From assembly GCF_002846555.1 (NCBI RefSeq), contig NZ_PJMS01000001.1:5797501-5861500 (forward strand): a DNA stretch of 64,000 nt, in the 5' to 3' direction. The position numbers and the translations under genes are program-made. The stretch comes from Aquimarina sp. MAR_2010_214 (GTDB taxonomy: Bacteria > Bacteroidota > Bacteroidia > Flavobacteriales > Flavobacteriaceae). How positions within the stretch are numbered: the first letter of the stretch is position 1; each line of letters begins with the position of its first letter. The notes beneath the pieces are model-generated. The model had not been told where the DNA came from. It did not search any database and saw only the letters and a list, made by a program, of their open reading frames with translations. Positions 37,701 through 45,585 of this stretch are shown piece by piece.

Positions 37701-37998
37701 GCTCAATACTTCCTAAACTTTTAATTTCCCCAGGATGTATAGTTATTGAAATCACCTTATCTTCAAAACCAAGATAAGAAATAACAATACTGTATTGTCC
37801 TTCCTGAATTCCGATGATTTCAAAATTACCATCAAAATCTGTTACTACCCCTTTTTGAGTTTCCTGAAGCATAACATTTGCTCCAGGAAGCGGAGTTTGA
37901 CCGTCTGTAATTATTCCTGTAATACTAGATTCCTGACTGCTGACTACCGTAGAAAAAAAGTAAAATAATACTGAAAAAAGTGTTAATGAACTTTTCAT
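34789..37998 (-). CDS. SusC/RagA-type TonB-dependent outer membrane transporter
   Basis: This 1069-residue protein has, in order: a signal peptide, a carboxypeptidase-regulatory domain (ITGIITDGQTPLPGANVM), a TonB box-like segment (SLDEVVVTALG), a plug domain (GVQITGGGSG, SLFVVDG-like, DVKSISILKGPNATALYGSRG) and a 22-strand barrel ending in an aromatic-terminated strand (NLNVTF). It imports ligands captured by SusD using TonB energy. It is the first gene of the operon and has a hairpin in its leader. It is the only intact TonB-dependent transporter in the window, but a SusC is not expected to serve a hydroxamate siderophore. Confidence 0.93.
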   Translation of the reverse strand: MKSSLTLFSVLFYFFSTVVSSQESSITGIITDGQTPLPGANVMLQETQKGVVTDFDGNFEIIGIQEGQYSIVISYLGFEDKVISITIHPGEIKSLGSIELIASAESLDEVVVTALGIEKEKKRLGYAVQEVQGDQLTTARETNVTNSLAGRAAGVQITGGGSGVGSTSLITIRGEGSLIPGNNSPLFVVDGIPISNRTVSNRSEGNLETDYGNGAQDINPDDVKSISILKGPNATALYGSRGLNGVVLITTKSAERTKGLGISFTQNVTFENALRIPKYQNQYGQGAGGEFAFLDGFGGGVNDNIDESWGPRLNGQLIAQHDSPTTSGFRAGDFAVRPRNSDGTFADEIILTPWKSNPDNIEDFFRTGSTITTNLALTGGNEFGNLRLSLTNLESEGILPNTDYDRRTYALNGSYNLAKWLKVSSSVNYVNSKSNNRPNNSYGTENIMYLWVWFGRQIDMNSLRNYWQPGLEGRQQFNYNYNWHDNPFFTLNENTNGFDKNRIFGNARVDINITPSLSLMLRTGVDYFSELRASRRAYSTQRFAKGQYREDDIYFKEQNTDFLLQYNKTLNEDFTMGLSLGGNTREEENRYKRISANSLSVPGIYNFENSAEPLSKTQFNDKRKINSLYAFANFSYKNFLFLDITGRNDWSSTLPKDDNSYFYPSVGLSAVVSDMVELPEMFSFVKLRGGWAVVGNDTDPYALRNTFSFNEPFGNFQRVNASDILRNENLKPEEASSTEVGADIRFFNNRLGFDVTYYKSTVKNQILTLPVSNTSGFKSRIINAGEIENRGFEVVLNAKPIKSKSGFTWETNVNFTSARGEIKSLVEGLGTYTISSNYVNVLAQVGGRMGDIYGTGLVTVDDPNSQFFGQVVHNEDGFSKRDPNLKKLGNYNPDFTVGWQNTFTYKGFNFGFLFDWRQGGEIMSRTTLIGGTSGMMDFTAVGRETGIISEGVIQNADGSYRPNDIVLSGRDYYWWRYNRGNEEIGIFDASFLKLREVRLGYNFPQKILKKTIIKSMSLSLVGRNLALWTENPHFDPETISFNGGNIVLGVEDMALPSSRSYGINLNVTF

Positions 37999-38011
37999 TT
38001 GTTAAGTTTAA

Positions 38012-38071
38012 ATTTTACTAATACTAAATTTACAGGCCAAAATTGTATATAAATTTTAATATTAGTAAAAT
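38012..38071. promoter_or_regulatory. Inverted repeat upstream of the SusC start
   Basis: Arms at 38012-38032 and 38050-38071 are complementary over about 21 bases, with one wobble-type mismatch and one bulge, and a 17-base loop. The repeat ends 14 bases upstream of the SusC ATG on the minus strand. It could be an operator or a 5' leader hairpin controlling translation. Confidence 0.55.
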
Positions 38072-38394
38072 AGAAACATTATTTAATCATTACTATAATA
38101 ATGACAAATCGTAAACCTAACGTTAAAAAGATTAACTTAATTTAACCTCAGTTTCTAGTTTTAAGAAATGAAATACTTTTTTTGAAAAAAATTATTATAA
38201 AAAGAAATGATTGATAAAGAAAAACATGTATTCGAATTGAAATCAAAATTTGAAAATCATACCCCTATAACCTAAGAATTTTGGTTATTAATTGAATCAA
38301 TTATTACTTTTCAAACTTTTAAAAAGATGAAAAACCTATTAAGGAATGGGCGGGCAAAATATTATATATGCACTACTTTAAATCAAGCTTATAC
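38072..38394. other. AT-rich gap without a recognisable gene
   Basis: Between the SusC leader repeat and the S24 repressor stop there are 323 very AT-rich bases. They contain a short 6-1-6 palindrome (AATTGA-A-TCAATT) but no ORF of substance. They presumably hold the SusC operon promoter and the end of the repressor transcript. Confidence 0.5.
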
Positions 38395-39123
38395 TCATCT
38401 CCTATTCCTGTGCCTTCTTACATCGACAACATTAAAAATTTTGGCAACATCTTTTAGATGCACATGAGTATCTTCATAATATTCATTTAAAGAATGGAGA
38501 GTTAATATTCCTTTTTCAACATCATGCGCTATAATTCTTTTTAAAAGAATTCCCTCCTCTTTATGCACGATTACAAAATCCCATTTATTAATATGTAATT
38601 TACTACTCCAAAAATCCTGTCTCACATCCCGGCATAGGATAAGATCTCCTTCAAGATAACTTTCGTAGCTGCCATTATCCATCGAATCCCCTTTTACTTC
38701 AAAAAACACATAATTACCTTTATATTGTCTATCTGCCAAATAGGGCATTTTTGGTAATTCTCCTACATAACCTTCATTTTCAAATCCACTTAAATATCCA
38801 GCATATGCATATTGATTTACCAAAGGAATCATCATAACATTAATGGTATTTGAATCGATATGTTCGGTATTGGTAGTAGCACTCATATCATGAACCATTT
38901 CGGCAGCATCATTATTAAGTTTAATATTTTGAACTACAGCTAATAATTCTAAAGGCGGAACTTTTAGAACATCTGATATTTTCAAAAAAGCTTCTAAAGT
39001 AATAGCTGTTTTTCCTTTCATATAATTGAAAAGAGTTCCCTTCTTGATCCCCGTTTCTTCTATTAAATCCTTAATTAACTTGCCTTTTTCGTCTGCTATT
39101 TCTTTTATCTTATGTAAATCCAT
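38395..39123 (-). CDS. XRE/S24-type repressor (cI/LexA-like)
   Basis: This 242-residue protein has an N-terminal XRE-type helix-turn-helix (KIKEIADEKGKLIKDLIEETGIKKGTLFNYMKG). A linker leads to a C-terminal S24/LexA-like peptidase fold: FFEVKGDSMDNGSYESYLEGDLILCRD has the Ser after GD, and the Lys is in LLKRIIAHD. Such proteins either self-cleave on DNA damage or, in many Bacteroidota, act as plain repressors. It is divergent from a small HTH protein, with at least two palindromes between them that are good operator candidates. No phage structural genes of known type are adjacent. Confidence 0.85.
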   Translation of the reverse strand: MDLHKIKEIADEKGKLIKDLIEETGIKKGTLFNYMKGKTAITLEAFLKISDVLKVPPLELLAVVQNIKLNNDAAEMVHDMSATTNTEHIDSNTINVMMIPLVNQYAYAGYLSGFENEGYVGELPKMPYLADRQYKGNYVFFEVKGDSMDNGSYESYLEGDLILCRDVRQDFWSSKLHINKWDFVIVHKEEGILLKRIIAHDVEKGILTLHSLNEYYEDTHVHLKDVAKIFNVVDVRRHRNRR

Positions 39124-39143
39124 ATGTAACAGTTAAAATTATA

Positions 39144-39229
39144 AACTTTACAATTTAAAGTTCATACCTAACACATAAAAAAGTTTAAAATATTGAATTA
39201 ATATTTTTATTTGTTCAATATTTTAAACT
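39144..39229. promoter_or_regulatory. Operator candidates between the S24 repressor and the HTH protein
   Basis: Two palindromes are present. AACTTTA-CAATT-TAAAGTT (39144-39162) lies 21 bases before the repressor ATG. A perfect 16-base inverted repeat (arms 39182-39197 and 39214-39229, 16-base loop) lies in the middle of the divergent promoter region. The layout is that of an autoregulating repressor. Confidence 0.65.
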
Positions 39230-39406
39230 ATATTTGTGTCGGAAACAATCAAATATACAAAAAAATGAACAAAAAGAATTTTTTTTCTTGTAAACAGGCC
39301 ATAAAACCAGATTATTATCCTGAATGTTATTTATGATTAGTTGAAAATCTTGAATCCAAAAAGAGAATACATATATAGGTGTAATAAAAAAACAGGAAAA
39401 CAAATT

Positions 39407-39685
39407 ATGGGCATTATCACTAAACACATCAAAACTATAGAACGAATAGATCAACTTACTCGTTTACAAGCCACAGGATCTCCAGAACAATTAGCATATC
39501 GTCTGGGGATTTCAAAAACAAAACTCTACCGTATTATAGATCTCATGAAAGAATTAAATGCTCCTATTAGCTATGATGTCTCTATACAAAGTTATGTATA
39601 TATAAAAGAGGTAGGTTTTAAGTTCGGATTCTACTTAAAAGAACAAAATTTAAATACCAGGCCCCATATAACTTCGGTTTTGTGA
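39407..39685 (+). CDS. Small helix-turn-helix DNA-binding protein
   Basis: The start is taken at the ATG at 39407; an in-frame TTG at 39341 would add 22 residues. The 92-residue protein has an HTH_11/DeoR-like motif (SPEQLAYRLGISKTKLYRIIDLMKELNAPISYD) and a short C-terminal beta extension. Small proteins of this kind are common in Flavobacteriia and are not tied to one function. It is divergent from the S24 repressor and transcribed toward the beta-protein/giant-protein cluster 400 bases away, so it could regulate either. Confidence 0.65.
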   Translation: MGIITKHIKTIERIDQLTRLQATGSPEQLAYRLGISKTKLYRIIDLMKELNAPISYDVSIQSYVYIKEVGFKFGFYLKEQNLNTRPHITSVL

Positions 39686-40091
39686 TCTATAAACCTTAGA
39701 TTTAAGAATCAATATATAATTTTCAAATTTTAGTGCATTCCGATAATATATAACCAAATTCTTTTTAAAACCTATCTTTTTTCAGTTTATAAATCCATAA
39801 TTTTTAGTGATAGCTCGTTAATTTCTGTCTTGATTATTTCACTTTTAAGAATAGTACTATCTCTTATCAACAATAGTTGTAACCCTTCTGATTTTAAGTA
39901 ACAACCGTCCTATTCTCTCTTCTTTTTTATGGTAAAACCCTTACTTCAATCTCTAAAAACACCATTATAAACCATTAAAAAACACGGGTTTATACCTATA
40001 GGAAATGTTTTGGTTTAAAGGTATCTTAGTACAAGAGTACATTCATACTCAATATACCAACTGACACACACAAATCGAAAAGTAAATAGCA
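39686..40091. other. Gap without a recognisable gene
   Basis: These 406 AT-rich bases lie between the small HTH gene and the first beta-protein gene. No coding sequence or strong hairpin is apparent. The promoter of the downstream genes is expected here. A GTAC-AAGA-GTAC element at 40029 is too short to interpret. Confidence 0.45.
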
Positions 40092-40943
40092 ATGCTAATA
40101 AATTTCAACTATTTCTTTAAACCGGGGTTTTACGGATTTACTACTAAGAGAATTATATCATTAAGTATGATTATACTCTTTTTACATTTCCCGAATCAGT
40201 CATCATGCGTTTTAGCATCCTGCCCTGTAATGAAATTTAATACCTCTAATATTAATACTATTGCTTTGAAAGAATTTCAACCTCTTGCTGTAGCAATTGA
40301 AACGGCAAAACTCAATACTTGTAAGATTGAAATTACTAGTTTTACCGGAGAATCAATTACTGTAGCCTTTTCGGGACTTCCTGCTAATCAACCATCAACA
40401 TACAAAAATTTTATAGCTATCTGGGAATCATCTGTTATTCCCTGGACAGTAACGCCTTTAAAGGTGATAGAAATAGGAGTTAATACCCAAAGTGGTACCG
40501 TTACCATTGATGGTCTTACTATTACGTATAACAGCTATGTGGTGGGATATGGAGTAGGTTCTGGAACAGGAAATATTTGTGCCAGTGCAATTCTAGGTGC
40601 AGGGGGTATCAAAGCACCTCTGTCTAATGTACATATTGGAATTGAAAATTTAGGGCAAACTTCATTATCTGTTTTCTATCAAACTCTTTCTGGCTACCTA
40701 CCCAAAGAAAATGGGAATTGGATTGGATTGTGGAAAGGCTATGCCTCTCCATATAATCTACCTCCTGATGCTCTTATTAAAACAAAAATAGATAGCTATT
40801 CTAATCAAGGGATTGTAGCGCTAAACAACCTATCATTGGGTAGAGATACTGAATATACTTTAATATACTTCATGGGAGCAGATAATACAACGGCTGCAGC
40901 CATTTTAAATTTTAACACAAGTGATCCGGCATCGGATAAATAG
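40092..40943 (+). CDS. Two-domain beta-sandwich-like protein of unknown function, with N-terminal hydrophobic segment
   Basis: This 283-residue protein has a hydrophobic stretch (about residues 22-37, IISLSMIILFLHF) that may be a signal peptide or anchor, followed by Cys residues. The mature part has two copies of one domain of about 95 residues. Each has a KIEI or HIGI strand, a central FIAIW or WIGLW strand, a Pro-rich loop and a final YVVGYGVG or YTLIYFMG strand. The next gene has the same two-domain build without the hydrophobic segment. I do not recognise the family. It is followed by 44 bases and its paralogue, so they are probably co-transcribed. Confidence 0.6.
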   Translation: MLINFNYFFKPGFYGFTTKRIISLSMIILFLHFPNQSSCVLASCPVMKFNTSNINTIALKEFQPLAVAIETAKLNTCKIEITSFTGESITVAFSGLPANQPSTYKNFIAIWESSVIPWTVTPLKVIEIGVNTQSGTVTIDGLTITYNSYVVGYGVGSGTGNICASAILGAGGIKAPLSNVHIGIENLGQTSLSVFYQTLSGYLPKENGNWIGLWKGYASPYNLPPDALIKTKIDSYSNQGIVALNNLSLGRDTEYTLIYFMGADNTTAAAILNFNTSDPASDK

Positions 40944-40987
40944 ATACATTTTTAAAACCTAAAATTAACATTTAAATCTAAACAATT

Positions 40988-41680
40988 ATGAGTACTGCAA
41001 CATTAGAAAAACAAGGAAAATCAACAACGGTATTAACTACAAAAATTGAGATTACTACCATTACGGCCAATTCTCTTGACATTACTTACGATACGCTTTC
41101 TGGGAATCAACCTAATACTTTTGGAAACCAAGTAGTATTATGGCAGAACAGCAACGAGATCCCATTTGGTACTCCGCCACTTGAAAGAAAAGTAATACCA
41201 AGTAATACACAAGCAGGATCTTTAAACTTTGATGGTCTAGATCTTAATAACAATAGTTACATTGTTGGGTATGCTGTTGGCCCAACATTAAACGACCCTG
41301 CACAGACATATGGAAACATTTGTTCTTCTTCATTTATTCCTGCAGCTGGACAACCAAGTCCATCTAACAATTTTGAAGGAACAATCGTTAACGTAAAACC
41401 TGGTACAACCAGTGTATCTTTTAGTTTGGAGAATTTCCCAAATCAAATCGATCTTAAAGGAAATGGTGCCTGGGCAGCTATCTGGCAAGCAGGAGCTCCT
41501 TCATATTACGCTCGTCCGTTATCTGCGGTTCAGATCACGAGTAATAATGGTGGAGCCTTTAATAATATAAGTATCGGTAGAGGTCTTACCTATACTATCG
41601 CTATTTTCATGAGCGGATATAGCGCAACAGCAAATAGTAATCAGGAAACTATGGCTGCTGCCTATACGTTTACTAATTAA
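40988..41680 (+). CDS. Cytosolic-start paralogue of the preceding two-domain beta protein
   Basis: This 230-residue protein has no signal peptide. Two repeats match those of the previous gene: IEITTITANSLDITYDTLSGNQPN, then QVVLWQN, then SYIVGYAVG; and a second copy with GNGAWAAIWQAG and YTIAIFMSG. The second half of each repeat is best conserved. The phrase LSGNQPNTFGNQ here parallels LPANQPSTYKN in the first gene. It could be a secreted partner, a structural subunit or a lectin-like protein; nothing in the sequence decides. It ends before two hairpins that separate it from the two large genes. Confidence 0.6.
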   Translation: MSTATLEKQGKSTTVLTTKIEITTITANSLDITYDTLSGNQPNTFGNQVVLWQNSNEIPFGTPPLERKVIPSNTQAGSLNFDGLDLNNNSYIVGYAVGPTLNDPAQTYGNICSSSFIPAAGQPSPSNNFEGTIVNVKPGTTSVSFSLENFPNQIDLKGNGAWAAIWQAGAPSYYARPLSAVQITSNNGGAFNNISIGRGLTYTIAIFMSGYSATANSNQETMAAAYTFTN

Positions 41681-41696
41681 TCGTTCAGGTGTGTGT

Positions 41697-41779
41697 CTCC
41701 TTTTATATCCATAAAGGAGTAACCGATTAATTTGTCTATTCAGATAAGTAAAGACCTGTGTATACATAGGTCTTTACTT
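41697..41779 (+). terminator. Tandem hairpins ending the small beta-protein unit
   Basis: The first hairpin has CTCCTTT/AAAGGAG arms (41697-41719). The second is a perfect 12-bp stem (AAGTAAAGACCT at 41746-41757, AGGTCTTTACTT at 41768-41779). The second has no long T tail but is a convincing stem. The 130 bases after it, before the 1200-residue gene, should hold a separate promoter. Confidence 0.65.
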
Positions 41780-41909
41780 CCCTGAATATCACAAAGGCTA
41801 TTCTATTCATTATCAATGCTTTTTTGTTTAAAAACAAATTGGTAGTGCTCATATATTCTCTTAAAACAAGGAAAAGCTTATCGCTTTTATCCATCTTAAT
41901 TAGTTAGAC

Positions 41910-44900
41910 ATGACAGTTTTCTCTAAGAAGTTTATCAATCAGTTATATATCGCTGAAAATGTAGCAGATGATCGTGGTTTTATTGCTTTTGTTACTCCAG
42001 AAGGTATTGACCCCTCTGGCGGCACTATTAATCTAAAAGATGCTCTGAGTAATACATATTATAATGGAAATTTTGTGTTTTCTGCACAGGCACCTTCCAT
42101 TGAAAACAATGCTGATGCCGAAATTTTCGTAAAAAACATAAACGAACTAATCTCTTCTAGCTCTGCCAACAGAGCAATGATATGGCTTGAACAGATTGAT
42201 ATCAATGAAATCGAAAAGTCTAATACATCACTCATGGGACTTAGTGCAGACGGTTCTAGTTTAAATACAGGGTTACAGGCACCTCTTACCTCAAGCTTAA
42301 ACCTTACCATACAAAATGGAATGAGTCTCATTTTGGATGATGCTTCCAGTGTAATTACTCTTAATGGTAATCCGGGTAATCTGGTGATTGATTTTTCAGG
42401 AACTTCGTCTCCAAAAACTATTCCTACCAAAGTAGGATACATTGATTTCTCGGGAGAGTTACGTGGCTGTATACGCTTTTCTAATTTTTTTATCAATAGG
42501 CTTTCTCTTTTAGATGATCTAAAATGGGGGTTTCAATATCTATTTCCAGAAGAAGGAGATGAAGATTCATTATCAGAATGGCTACCACTAGCCCAAAGTA
42601 CTCCTGCAGGAGATTATCTTGGTTTTAGTGTTGTTATTGATCCATCAGATGTTACTAATGAAACCTTTGATCCCTGCCCTAATGATGATTCTACTGTATG
42701 TAATATCAATACAGCATACAACTCAAGAAGGACCTATTTTAACTTTACCGGCAAAAACAGCGATCAAAGAGATACTACCTTATACTCTTATTTCACTTCT
42801 AATTACGGAAATGAAATAGCACTGTTACCTAAACAAGAAGCTAACAATATATATAATGCCCGTCTGGTAATTTCTACAGGGGCTATTAATGATAATAGTA
42901 ATACAGAACAATTTCATTTTACTCCCGAAGGAGATTTTGAAATTGAATTTCAAAAAGAAACAACTACCGGTGAATATTATATGATGTGCGGTCTACAGGG
43001 TACAGAATTTTTCACTCTTAGTCAAAAAGGAGATACCATTCGTTTTATTTCTAAAAATGCAGCATTGGCACCTAAATTCCCTTTTGAAGCTGCTTCGTCT
43101 GTAAAAGCACCTGAATCACCAACTGCACCTTTATTAACTCATACAAAAGAAACTTCCTGGGCAACTATACTAAACACTTCTGGTAATACGGTTACCTATG
43201 TATCTCAACCAAAGGGTTCGGCTCTTTATGGAGAAGGTAATTCCTTATATAAATATCAGGATCTATTTGTTCATAATAATTTAGGGTTTACCTATACAGC
43301 CGATGATATAACCTTATTCCCGATAGTTCCATATTTGGGGTTAACCGTAGGAAATGGAGTCACTTCATTTTCTGAATCAGACACAGAAACATTTGAAAGC
43401 CAAATCATCAGTCAAACTCGTAGAAATAACATTGGAAAAGCAAGCACTAATACATCATTGCTATCTGCAAAACAAATGGTAAATAAAAATGGAGTAACTC
43501 CAACTACTTCTACCACTCCGTCAGGGCTTTTAGCCACTACAACGCAAAGCGGAGGACAAACCTTATGGAACGAAGTTTTCTTAGGTCAGAATACAGATCA
43601 TAATGAAAAGTACAAACTAGAGTTTTTAAATCCCGAAAACGAACTGGTCGAGGCATTACAAACTAGTGACCTCTTTTTAGTCACTGCGAATTCAAAATAT
43701 TTAGGAGCATTAGGTGAAGAAGATCCTCTAACGGCTACATTTAATAATATCGTGAGTATTGATAGTTGGCAATTACAAGCCAATGTAGGACAAGGAAGTG
43801 AATACAACAACTACAAAAATGTCATGATCATTAAAGGACGTAAAGGTAAATTATATGATCCTAATCCTGATTCAGAAATTAGTGCTAAAGAAAGCCTGGT
43901 CGCTAATCCCAAAAAATGGACACAACGGGATCAATTTGGTTCTCCATCTACCATTAATTCTGAAGGAACACAACAAGAACCAGATACCGATCAATTGATC
44001 ATACTATCCCAATGGCTGCAATCTTATTTCAAAGAAACATATGAGCAGTCTGACAACGAATATTTCTCTAAATTTAATGAAATCGCTACCGATGAAAACT
44101 GGACGGGTATTCTGGTATTGCGAATGGATATTAAAGAAATCCCAACAAATCTTCAGGGCATCATGGCTGGGATCACCAATCCCGAAGCATTTAATGCACA
44201 TCATTTTGCGGTAGAAATAAGCCCTGTAAAAAAAGGAGATACCAAAAATACTGGAGCTGTTGTTGATCAATCCAGCACTATGTTCGGTCTGATTTATTAT
44301 GTAGATCCAGATTTTGATGATACCGCTAATCCACCAGAAACCATCTCTCCTACCACAGCAGATACTTATGACTTTAGACTGCTCTCGTTAAAAGTTTTGT
44401 TCGAGAATACTGCAGTAAAAAACTTTGAAAGTTATTCTCAATTAACCATCAATACACTTTTTGATAGTGAAGTAGTAAGTATGGGAAATCCCAAAAATAT
44501 TTTCAAAAATATTTTACTCAAAGGTAGTTTTCAGATTAACAATGGTAATGCAGTATATAGCATGGGTAGTATTGAAGATAATATCTTCCTGTTTGATAGT
44601 AATATCTATAATAAAATAGAGGTTACAGATGTATTATTAACAACACGAGACTCTCCCAAAGAAGGGTTTGATGAATCCTGGTTTAGTATGCAGGGATTCA
44701 TTGATTATAAAATTATTGAGAATACAAGTGATTCAGAAAACACAACTAATTTTGATATTTTCTCTTTTGGAAGTCCTGATAACGATAACCTCACTCCAAG
44801 AAGTGGTCTTAATTTCAGCAATCTGGGGATTGCTATGGTTTATGAAATTGCAAACCCACAACAAAATAAATCCCTGAATTTTGATGCAGGAGAAATCACC

Positions 44901-45512
44901 TTTGATATCACCACCAGTACTGCCAGAAGCGAAAGTTTGTTTATCAATTTTGCACTGGATCTAAAAGGTTTAATTATCGGAAACAGTGAAAAAAGCCCTC
45001 AGGACAAAGGATTCTTAACTGTAATTCCTGACGTTAGATTATCTGGGGTTGATAACTCTACCTGGTATGGTTTGGATTTTAAGCTAAATATGGGAACTCC
45101 AGGGGAATTGGCTGGTAAGGTAAGTTTAGACTCTTTTCTACTATTAAACTGGGCTCCTGATAGCACTGGAGATAATTACAATGCTAACATTGGCATTTCC
45201 CTACCGGGTACAGGAGGAGGAGCAAAATTGATTAGCTTACAATCAGTACTCAAACTCTCTATAGGACAGCTTCGATTAGCTTTTGACGATAATCAGAAAT
45301 CATTCCTTCTTATGTTTACCCAAATTGCTTTGAAATTTCTGGGCTTACTTAAAATACCGCCCAATGGTTCTTCTTTATTTTATCTGTTTGGTAATCCCAA
45401 TTCTGGAGGAAAATCATCTGGACTAGGTTGGTATGCTATGTACAAAAAAGATGACCCAAGTTCTATAAAAAGCTTAACCAGTAATAAGAAGATAGCAACA
45501 CTAGTAGAATAG
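41910..45512 (+). CDS. 1200-residue beta-rich protein of unknown function, partner of the giant protein
   Basis: There is no signal peptide, membrane helix or sorting domain. The first 200 residues include a beta segment (SSLNLTIQNGMSLILDDASSVITLNG). The middle (residues about 350-760) is mixed alpha/beta. The last 250 residues are regular alternating beta strands (YGLDFKLNMGTPGELAGKV), ending with ALKFLGLLKIPPNGSSLFYLFGNP and LGWYAMY. That end has the feel of large beta-strand-array families such as DUF6603-type proteins, a weak resemblance seen by eye only. The giant gene starts 73 bases later with no terminator between, so they are one transcript and probably work together. Confidence 0.6.
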   Translation: MTVFSKKFINQLYIAENVADDRGFIAFVTPEGIDPSGGTINLKDALSNTYYNGNFVFSAQAPSIENNADAEIFVKNINELISSSSANRAMIWLEQIDINEIEKSNTSLMGLSADGSSLNTGLQAPLTSSLNLTIQNGMSLILDDASSVITLNGNPGNLVIDFSGTSSPKTIPTKVGYIDFSGELRGCIRFSNFFINRLSLLDDLKWGFQYLFPEEGDEDSLSEWLPLAQSTPAGDYLGFSVVIDPSDVTNETFDPCPNDDSTVCNINTAYNSRRTYFNFTGKNSDQRDTTLYSYFTSNYGNEIALLPKQEANNIYNARLVISTGAINDNSNTEQFHFTPEGDFEIEFQKETTTGEYYMMCGLQGTEFFTLSQKGDTIRFISKNAALAPKFPFEAASSVKAPESPTAPLLTHTKETSWATILNTSGNTVTYVSQPKGSALYGEGNSLYKYQDLFVHNNLGFTYTADDITLFPIVPYLGLTVGNGVTSFSESDTETFESQIISQTRRNNIGKASTNTSLLSAKQMVNKNGVTPTTSTTPSGLLATTTQSGGQTLWNEVFLGQNTDHNEKYKLEFLNPENELVEALQTSDLFLVTANSKYLGALGEEDPLTATFNNIVSIDSWQLQANVGQGSEYNNYKNVMIIKGRKGKLYDPNPDSEISAKESLVANPKKWTQRDQFGSPSTINSEGTQQEPDTDQLIILSQWLQSYFKETYEQSDNEYFSKFNEIATDENWTGILVLRMDIKEIPTNLQGIMAGITNPEAFNAHHFAVEISPVKKGDTKNTGAVVDQSSTMFGLIYYVDPDFDDTANPPETISPTTADTYDFRLLSLKVLFENTAVKNFESYSQLTINTLFDSEVVSMGNPKNIFKNILLKGSFQINNGNAVYSMGSIEDNIFLFDSNIYNKIEVTDVLLTTRDSPKEGFDESWFSMQGFIDYKIIENTSDSENTTNFDIFSFGSPDNDNLTPRSGLNFSNLGIAMVYEIANPQQNKSLNFDAGEITFDITTSTARSESLFINFALDLKGLIIGNSEKSPQDKGFLTVIPDVRLSGVDNSTWYGLDFKLNMGTPGELAGKVSLDSFLLLNWAPDSTGDNYNANIGISLPGTGGGAKLISLQSVLKLSIGQLRLAFDDNQKSFLLMFTQIALKFLGLLKIPPNGSSLFYLFGNPNSGGKSSGLGWYAMYKKDDPSSIKSLTSNKKIATLVE

Positions 45513-45585
45513 TATAGACACAACATTTATAACCAACATATCATAATTCTGTAAAGAATTACACAAATCATAAAAATATTTTAAG

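Noticed and set aside
40029..40040. GTAC-AAGA-GTAC palindrome, considered as a LuxR-type or cI-type box
   Set aside because: It is too short, it is not repeated near other promoters, and there is no matching regulator in the window.
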